Assembly: GCF_014356525.2 (NCBI RefSeq)
Contig: NC_052511.1
Coordinates: 14,741,942-14,805,941 of the forward strand
Direction of reading: 5' to 3'
Length of the DNA stretch: 64,000 nt
DNA from: Nilaparvata lugens
Lineage: Eukaryota; Arthropoda; Insecta; Hemiptera; Delphacidae
Below, piece after piece: positions 57,926-64,000 of the stretch (position 1 is the first letter of the stretch; every line of letters begins with the position of its first letter). The position numbers were made by a program, and so were the translations under genes. The notes under the pieces are model-generated. The model was not told the origin of the DNA. It saw nothing but the letters and a program-made list of their open reading frames with translations, and made no database searches.

Positions 57926-59231
57926 CCCTTTTTCACGCAGTTGCGGATAGCTTATGCGAAGAGGGGCAAAATTTATGCAACCTCTTGGCATTATTTTCTA
58001 TTATTGATGGAGTATTTTACCAAATATGTTGGAGCGTTTGGCGTACTATGCGAGCTGTATCAAGCAGAACAGACTTCTGCATTTTCCCTACCAGAGTTTC
58101 TGAGACATCAATAGCCTTACAGCTCTCCACTGTTGAATTAAGAACCAGACCATTCACAGATATTACGATTGGGATTATTCTAACATTATTGAGCCCATAC
58201 ATATCTTTGAGCTCAAATGCTAGCTCTTGATACTTCCTCAATTTCTCACCTCTTGTTCTTTGACAATTTTCATCTGCTGGTATGGCTACATCAATTATCA
58301 AGGCTTCTTTTTCATTCATGTTCAACATTAGGATGTCAGGCTTGTTATGAATGACTTGCCTGTCAGTGATCATTTGAACATCCCAATAGATCTTAATCTG
58401 GTTTCTCTCAATAAATGCAGGAGGAGAGTAAGAATAGTATGGGGGCATTTCTTCAAAGAAGTCAAATTCCTGCTGCAATTTCAGGTGCACTATTTTTGCA
58501 ACATTATTATGTCGCCTCAAATACTCTTTTGGTGCCAATATTGAGCAGCCTGAAACTATGTGCTGAATACTTTCTACTGCAGCGTTACAAAGCCTGCATT
58601 TATCACTTATGCTCAGATCTCTGATGATATGTCTTCTATAGGCATTGGTAGCGACAACCTGATCCTGCATAGCAATTATAAAGCCTTCTGTTTCTGGGAA
58701 AAGACTTCCATCTGTCAGCCACCTGCTTGAAAGGTCATGATTATTATGATCAGAGTTCAGATGCTTACAGTAGCGCCCATGCAGTTCCCTCTGTTGCCAT
58801 TCTGCCTTGTAATCATGCACTGTCAAGGGCTCTCGACCATTAGGATTCCTCAGGTTAAGTGCAGTATAATTTTCATCCAGTCGGCACACTTCCCTGAGGA
58901 GATTTGTGTTAGCAGAAATGAAATACTCTCTCAGTCTTTTCTCTTGTTTTGCACACAGATCTGAAACCCTGGACAAGCCCCTGCCACCCAGCTTCCTTGG
59001 CATATATAGACGACTCATCGATGATCTTGGGTGATGCACCCTGTTTTTCGTCATTTGAGTCCTCACAAGCCTGTCCATTTGTTCCAGACGAGTGTCAGAC
59101 CACTTCAGAACACCAAAACTGTAGGTCAGAGATGGAATAACCCAAGAATTTATTGCCTTGATCAGATGCTTTGAAGGCAATTTAGATTTCATGACTTTAC
59201 TTAGTCTTCTCTTAAATTCTCTTAAATAATA
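57926..59231 (-). mobile_element. R4/Dong-like LINE tail (RLE type), copy 2
   Basis: It lies between (TTA)n runs at 57871-57925 and 59232-59273. Both LINE copies share the 3' terminus, reading ATCCCTTTT next to the microsatellite on the plus strand. It has no RT core. Confidence 0.85.
58017..59192 (-). CDS. Dong-like LINE protein tail, uninterrupted (391 aa)
   Basis: The frame is intact from a Met at 59192. The RT thumb is at about residues 12-110 (INSWVIPSLTYSFGVLKW, GGRGLSRVSDLC). The zinc knuckle CRLCNAAVESIQHIVSGC is at about 199-216. The restriction-like endonuclease runs from about 270, with HNKPDILML near 283-291 and IIDVAIPADEN near 299-309, then KLRKYQELAFELKDMYGLNN. In full elements the RT core precedes this. 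The start is probably not a native start codon but the point of truncation. Confidence 0.85.
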   Translation of the reverse strand: MKSKLPSKHLIKAINSWVIPSLTYSFGVLKWSDTRLEQMDRLVRTQMTKNRVHHPRSSMSRLYMPRKLGGRGLSRVSDLCAKQEKRLREYFISANTNLLREVCRLDENYTALNLRNPNGREPLTVHDYKAEWQQRELHGRYCKHLNSDHNNHDLSSRWLTDGSLFPETEGFIIAMQDQVVATNAYRRHIIRDLSISDKCRLCNAAVESIQHIVSGCSILAPKEYLRRHNNVAKIVHLKLQQEFDFFEEMPPYYSYSPPAFIERNQIKIYWDVQMITDRQVIHNKPDILMLNMNEKEALIIDVAIPADENCQRTRGEKLRKYQELAFELKDMYGLNNVRIIPIVISVNGLVLNSTVESCKAIDVSETLVGKMQKSVLLDTARIVRQTLQHIW

Positions 59232-59274
<43 letters not shown>

Positions 59275-59430
59275 GTATGTTTTTAGACATCCTCTAAATA
59301 CATGTTCCAATAAACTAAATGGAGTATAAATATCAGAGATGAATCCTTCAGTAGTGGTGTCCATCAATAGTAGGCTATTCCTGTCCCACTAAGACATGGC
59401 CTTGTATATAAATTTTCTCCTGTAGTCCAA
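59232..59430 (-). repeat. (TTA)n and host repeat, right part of copy 2
   Basis: (TTA)n at 59232-59273 is followed by a close copy of 55722-55880 (TAGTATGTTTTTAGACATCC to CCTTGTATATAAATTTTCTC). Confidence 0.8.
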
Positions 59431-59584
59431 TATTTCATTGTTGTTAAAAAGGCCTTAAAAGCCATGTCTTTTTGTCCAATATTTCATTGCTGTATCGAAA
59501 CTCAAAGCACTAATCGCTCTCAAAAAACTCAACCAACCATCAAGGTTGGTAGTCAGGGTTGGTGGCTCAATCTAATATTATATC

Positions 59585-59878
59585 TCAATTGGGAAAGCCC
59601 TGATCAGTTAATGGGTACCAAACATCATCTGATGCCCGCTCCGGATTTGGCGGATCAGGTCTTGAGGACCATTGTTGTTCATCTTCTGAGTCATAACCAT
59701 ATTCATCTCCCCCCTGATCCTCCCACATGATCAAAGTTGGCGGATCTGGTCTTATGTCATCAATCAGCTGATCTCTGACATCACCAATCAGCTGATTGGT
59801 AACATCACCCAACCTAAAATTTTCCTGAACAAATTTCCCACTCAACCCAACCTCAAAATTATTTTTCCTGCCCAACAA
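59585..59878 (-). other. Acidic open frame next to the host repeat
   Basis: 97 codons on the minus strand. The second half (DEYGYDSEDEQQWSSRPDPP, then ASDDVWYPLTDQG) looks protein-like, while the first half overlaps a dispersed repeat. It may be the N-terminal part of the host-repeat protein. Not recognised. Confidence 0.3.
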
Positions 59879-60300
59879 CCTAACTTCAAACTCAAATTTC
59901 CTGCCTTTTATTTGCTAGCACGCATTCTGCTTAGTTACACCTACTATTGATTATCTGTAGAAAGATGAACACCTCAGTTCAGTTGTAAATGTCACTAAAT
60001 AGTTTACATTGCTTGTATATAACATCACATAGGCTAGTAGTAGTCAATTATGAAACTTTGAGAGTGTCTCTCCTCGAAATGCTTAGATAGAAAAAATATG
60101 ATGTGAAGCGGGTTGCATAATCAAACCCCTGTCTCCATACACAAACTAGAACAAGGTCTTCATGGTTCTTCTTCATTCACAAAACTAGATCAATGGTCTT
60201 TTTAATGATATTATTTATTCATTTTTTCAGTCATACAATAATTTATCAGTCATCTAGTGATGAGTGGTTGAGTAAGAGAAGGAGAGAGACAGTGTGAGTT
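59750..60300 (+). repeat. About 0.9-kb repeat unit, copy 2
   Basis: The order of blocks is TCAATCAGCTGATCT, AACCTAACTTCAAA, CTACTATTGATTATC, CATAACATCACATAG-like, AAATATGATGTGAAGCGGG, ATAATCAAACCCCTGTCT. The same order recurs from 60640. Confidence 0.75.
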
Positions 60301-60559
60301 AGATATGCTTTTTTATTTGGACATTGTGAAATGAACACATACACACACAATATTAACAGTTGAATTTCTTTGTAAAACAAACAAAGTGTTAGTGGTATGC
60401 AAGTCACTGGTGTATTTGACAAATATTGATGGTAACAATATAGTAATTATAATAATAAGTGCAAATTATGATAAACAAGAAAATTAATCATTACTACTAC
60501 TAGTAGTACAAACAGTGTGTTGATTGAGAATAACTACTGAGAGAGGGAGTAGGATATTT

Positions 60560-61200
60560 ATGGGGAGTCCAGCACAACAATGACGTCACAATTTCCTTCC
60601 CCCCCCCCTGTGATGTCACTCCCCCTCTCCCTACACCCACCCCCCTCTCAACTGACTCATGATGTCATCAATCAGCTCATCTCTGACGTCACCATCAGCT
60701 TATTAGTGACATCACCCAACCTCGAATTTATATTTTCCTGTCAAAATTCCTCTCCTCACCTATCCTTGAAATTATTTTCCCGCTCAACAAACTAACCTCA
60801 ATCTCGAAATTCTCACACTTAAGTCGTGCATGTGCATACTGTCTAGTTACACTCACTATTGATTTTCCAACAAGTGGAACACCTGAATAATCTTTTTCAT
60901 AATATTATTTATTCATACTTGTACATAACATCACATAGTCTATCAGTATCCAATTATGGAACTTTGAAAGTGTCTCTAGTTGAAATGCATAGATAGAGAG
61001 AAAATATGATGTGAAGTAGGTAGCATAATCAACCCCCTGTCTTCATTCTATACTGTTTAGTTATACTAACTATTGATTCTCCCCTAGAAAGAGGAACACC
61101 TCAATATTGTCCTTCATAATATCATTAATTTATTCATTTTTCTTGTCATAAAATATTTCAGTGATAAGAGTAGGTAAGTAAGAGAGGAAGAGAGAGAATA
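60560..61200 (+). repeat. About 0.9-kb repeat unit, copy 3
   Basis: It repeats the blocks of 59750-60300 in the same order and direction, preceded by a C-rich stretch with TGACGTCA and TGATGTCA motifs. A short AACTATTGATTCTCC block recurs again near 61070. Confidence 0.75.
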
Positions 61201-61228
61201 GAAAAATATATTTTGGTTTTAATACACA

Positions 61229-61360
<132 letters not shown>

Positions 61361-61600
61361 TACGTGTTTATAAGCCAAGTTGAGATCCTTGTGTCCCACC
61401 AGCTGAACGAGATCCAGCAGAAGGAGCCATTTTAGAGGAAAAATACCTGACACTTTTGTAGTTCCAATCTTCTACATCACTGCAATCACTTTTGTTTTAT
61501 CATTATTCCAATAATCAAAATGAGTTGGGTGCTATCACTGCGAGATCCAATATGTGAGTCGCTGTGAGATCCATCAACCTTTGAAAAGTGGTGGGGAGAG

Positions 61601-61685
61601 CACACCCTTGTTTGATTACGGTCACAAGCAGATCCGACTAATACACATCCTTGGTTGATTGCGGTTGAAAGCAGATCCGCCTAAT
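61601..61685 (+). repeat. Two 42-bp direct repeats
   Basis: CACACCCTTGTTTGATTACG...AGCAGATCCGACTAAT is followed at once by CACATCCTTGGTTGATTGCG...AGCAGATCCGCCTAAT. Confidence 0.75.
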
Positions 61686-61749
61686 GCGACGTTGCCAAGT
61701 GATACCTGTGTTGCCAGATCTGAACTAAACAGCAATTTAGAGGCGCACC

Positions 61750-63700
61750 GTATTTTTTCCCTTTCTTGTCATCCAAACTGTTCACACACTGAACAATACA
61801 ACATGGTCACTGTGAGATCCACTAATTGATGTGTGATATTATTCAATTATCATTATTATAATGAGATATAATTTTAATCAGCAACATTATTTCTGACTAT
61901 AAAGACATCAATAAATATGATTAATTTGCATTGCATGAAACATTTCATTATATTAGTATATAGGCCTAAGGTGTTTTTTAAATAATAATACAAAAATCAC
62001 TTTGTCCAGATTTCAATCAAAATTGTGCCATAACTTGGTGCTGAATAAGTTTTGTACCTCTTTCAGGGTGGGGGCATCTTCACAGTGCTGACAAAATTTG
62101 CAGCAAATAGCTGCACATGTGGCCTTGGCCTTATAATAAACTGAATTATTATTTTGATGGAATGAATCTTTATTTTGATTTTTTATAAACATTAAATCCT
62201 CCATATAGAATTTAGTTTTTTAAAAATTAGTCTAAATACAAAATGAATCATAATAAAAACTATTGAAGGTTGCAATGTCAACAGGTTCTGATCTATTCTG
62301 AAAGTTTCAAGTCTCTAGCTCGTTAGGAAGTGGATGAAAATTAATTGACAAAATTCCAACCTGACCAACAACCCCCAAAGCAAGTTGAATAAAACGCTGT
62401 TAGAAAAAAAATGAGAATAATTGTGGGCTATCGATAGAACTAAAAAAAAAACTTGATGAGTTGAGAATGTCTCATTATACATTGTACTTTCACTCATTTT
62501 ATTCAAAAAGTTTACTGTAGAAAAGTTCTGTTTGACTGTTCTGATCAAATTTTATAATCAGTAAAATAAATATCCAATGTTCACTATCTAATGTTGAGTA
62601 ATTAAAGTAGAGGATAAAATAGCGACAATGGAATTGCTGAAGGACTCTTTTTAATTCCATCTTAAAAGTGAGTAGTTTCCACTAAAAATCTCTTATGGCA
62701 TCCTTTTGGGTACCAGAATATAGAACTAGAGTAGTCTGCCATCTGCCATCTCAATTAATAAGCATGAATGAATAATCTTTCCTCTTTATTCCTTATAACA
62801 ATGAATGATATTGATTGATCTGATAAAGTAGGACTCCAATTATCACTAATTAAGATTGGACACCATCAAATAAATGAAAAAAAATTCAATTTTATTCCAT
62901 ATTCATTTAATTATCAAAATTATGAATAATAATAATAGCCTACATTATAAAGTTACAATATTAAGCCACGGGATGACCCAAAACGGCTTACATAGTGAAA
63001 TAAAATTCTTATTATAGAAATCAGTTCAAGCTTGATAGAAAAAACAATTGAATTTAAATAAACATTTCACTAATAAATTAATTCATTTGAAATCAAAACA
63101 TTAGATCTCCAGACTCAACTTTCAGCGGACAATGGATCTTAGTTTTTTAAAATTTCAGCTCTAATTATATCAGAATCAAAAAAATCTAAATACTGACTGA
63201 TGTCAGTCACAATAAAATTTGTAGTCACCAAAAAGTTTTTAGTCACCAAAATTGTATATACTTTTTTAGAACAACAAAAAAAGAGGTTGGTTTTGTATAA
63301 TTTTGTGGTGGTGAAAAACAAAACAATACAATAGAGTCTATATTAGCCTATATAAGGCTACATTGATATCAAAAATCATAAATTGCAAGTCCTGACAGGA
63401 GAAGAGGAAAAAAGCCACGTGCTGGTAGCATATTACAATACATGCATTAATAACTATAACTATAGGTGATGGCAATGCTAACTATATAATCATATTCAAT
63501 AGTTAATTCATGGAAAATTTAAAACAAACAATTGTATAGAACATACAATCATATTACATACGGTAGTGAATTCATAGAACATTTCATATAAACCATATTA
63601 AAGTATATAAAAAGAGTTTCTTATTCCACATGATCAATTATAGATGAAATGAAATGAGAAAAACCATTCCATGAACGTGGAAAATCAAAACCAAATGTAT
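61750..63700. other. AT-rich DNA, no gene seen
   Basis: Only short low-complexity frames occur (the longest about 77 codons on the minus strand). No exon, RNA gene or clear repeat was found. Confidence 0.5.
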
Positions 63701-63711
63701 TATATAATGTA

Positions 63712-64000
63712 CTAGCAGGTTACCCGTGCTCCGCAAGGATCCAATTAAAAACTTGACAAACTGAAATGCCAACTGAATGATTAACAACCCAATGAATCAT
63801 GAATAATTCGAAATAGGCCTAAACCATCTTAGGTGAATTGAGAATCTATATACAAATTTCAGAGTTGAGCAGTACAGTAGTTCAGACATGATGATGCGTC
63901 ATTCGAGAATTTCCTATCCCGTACGTTTATAAGCCATATTCTTCTTTTATCATACTATAGATGGATCACACTTGTGGAGAGTACAGCTATAATATATACT
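63712..64000 (-). repeat. Dispersed repeat (TACTAGCAGGTTACCCGTGC end), inverted copy
   Basis: It is the inverted relative of 46180-46405: TACTAGCAGGTTACCCGTGC, then AACTTGACAAACTGAAA, and later GATGATGCGTCATTCGAGAA. It runs to or past the window edge. Confidence 0.6.

Noticed and set aside
57838..58230. Leu- or Tyr-run plus-strand frames
   Set aside because: They are translations of the (TTA)n microsatellite running into the antisense of the LINE gene.

Overview
This is eukaryotic nuclear DNA. It is AT-rich, the genes are split into short exons with GT-AG introns, and much of it is transposon debris. The gene content (SNX4, a CFAP107-like axonemal protein, an ISG12/IFI27-like protein) together with the dispersed repeats suggests an insect, most likely a hemipteran such as a delphacid planthopper. 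That placement is inference from repeat style and cannot be confirmed without a search.

Five host genes can be supported. (1) 10933-5705, minus strand: a four-exon gene for a 307-residue secreted protein with a Cys cluster, not recognised. (2) 12415-15076, plus: a CFAP107-like microtubule inner protein gene whose 5' exon was not found. (3) 16507-31211, plus: SNX4 (PX-BAR sorting nexin), with ten exons located, one PX exon missing and one exon carrying a one-base frameshift. (4) 42783-43061, plus: a small glycine/alanine-rich ISG12/IFI27-like protein. (5) about 43689-50432, plus: a gene for a two-pass membrane protein with a cytoplasmic tail that ends in an (ASTSH)n repeat. Exon phases chain correctly in genes 1, 2, 3 (after E3) and 5, which is the strongest evidence for them. 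A perfect hairpin carrying two TATCGATA (DRE-type) sites lies about 150-220 bases upstream of the SNX4 start codon.

The rest is mobile DNA. A nearly full-length APE-type LINE (20024-23535) and a 1.2-kb foldback element with an 8-bp target duplication (16836-18002) lie in SNX4 introns. A MITE with a 9-bp target duplication is at 1148-2002, and further palindromic elements are at 2109, 3895, 29508 and 45910. LINE RT fragments are at 26809, 34760, 35430, 47629 and 51290. A decayed Ty3/gypsy element is at 37666-39743.

The right-hand 12 kb (52500-61400) is a mosaic of duplicated repeats. Its most notable feature is two diverged R4/Dong-like LINE tails (zinc knuckle plus restriction-like endonuclease). 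Each sits in the same (TTA)n microsatellite of two copies of one host repeat. That host repeat itself encodes capsid-like protein fragments of unknown origin. From 61400 to the right edge only repeats and AT-rich DNA are visible. No CRISPR array, operon, rRNA or complete tRNA gene was seen.
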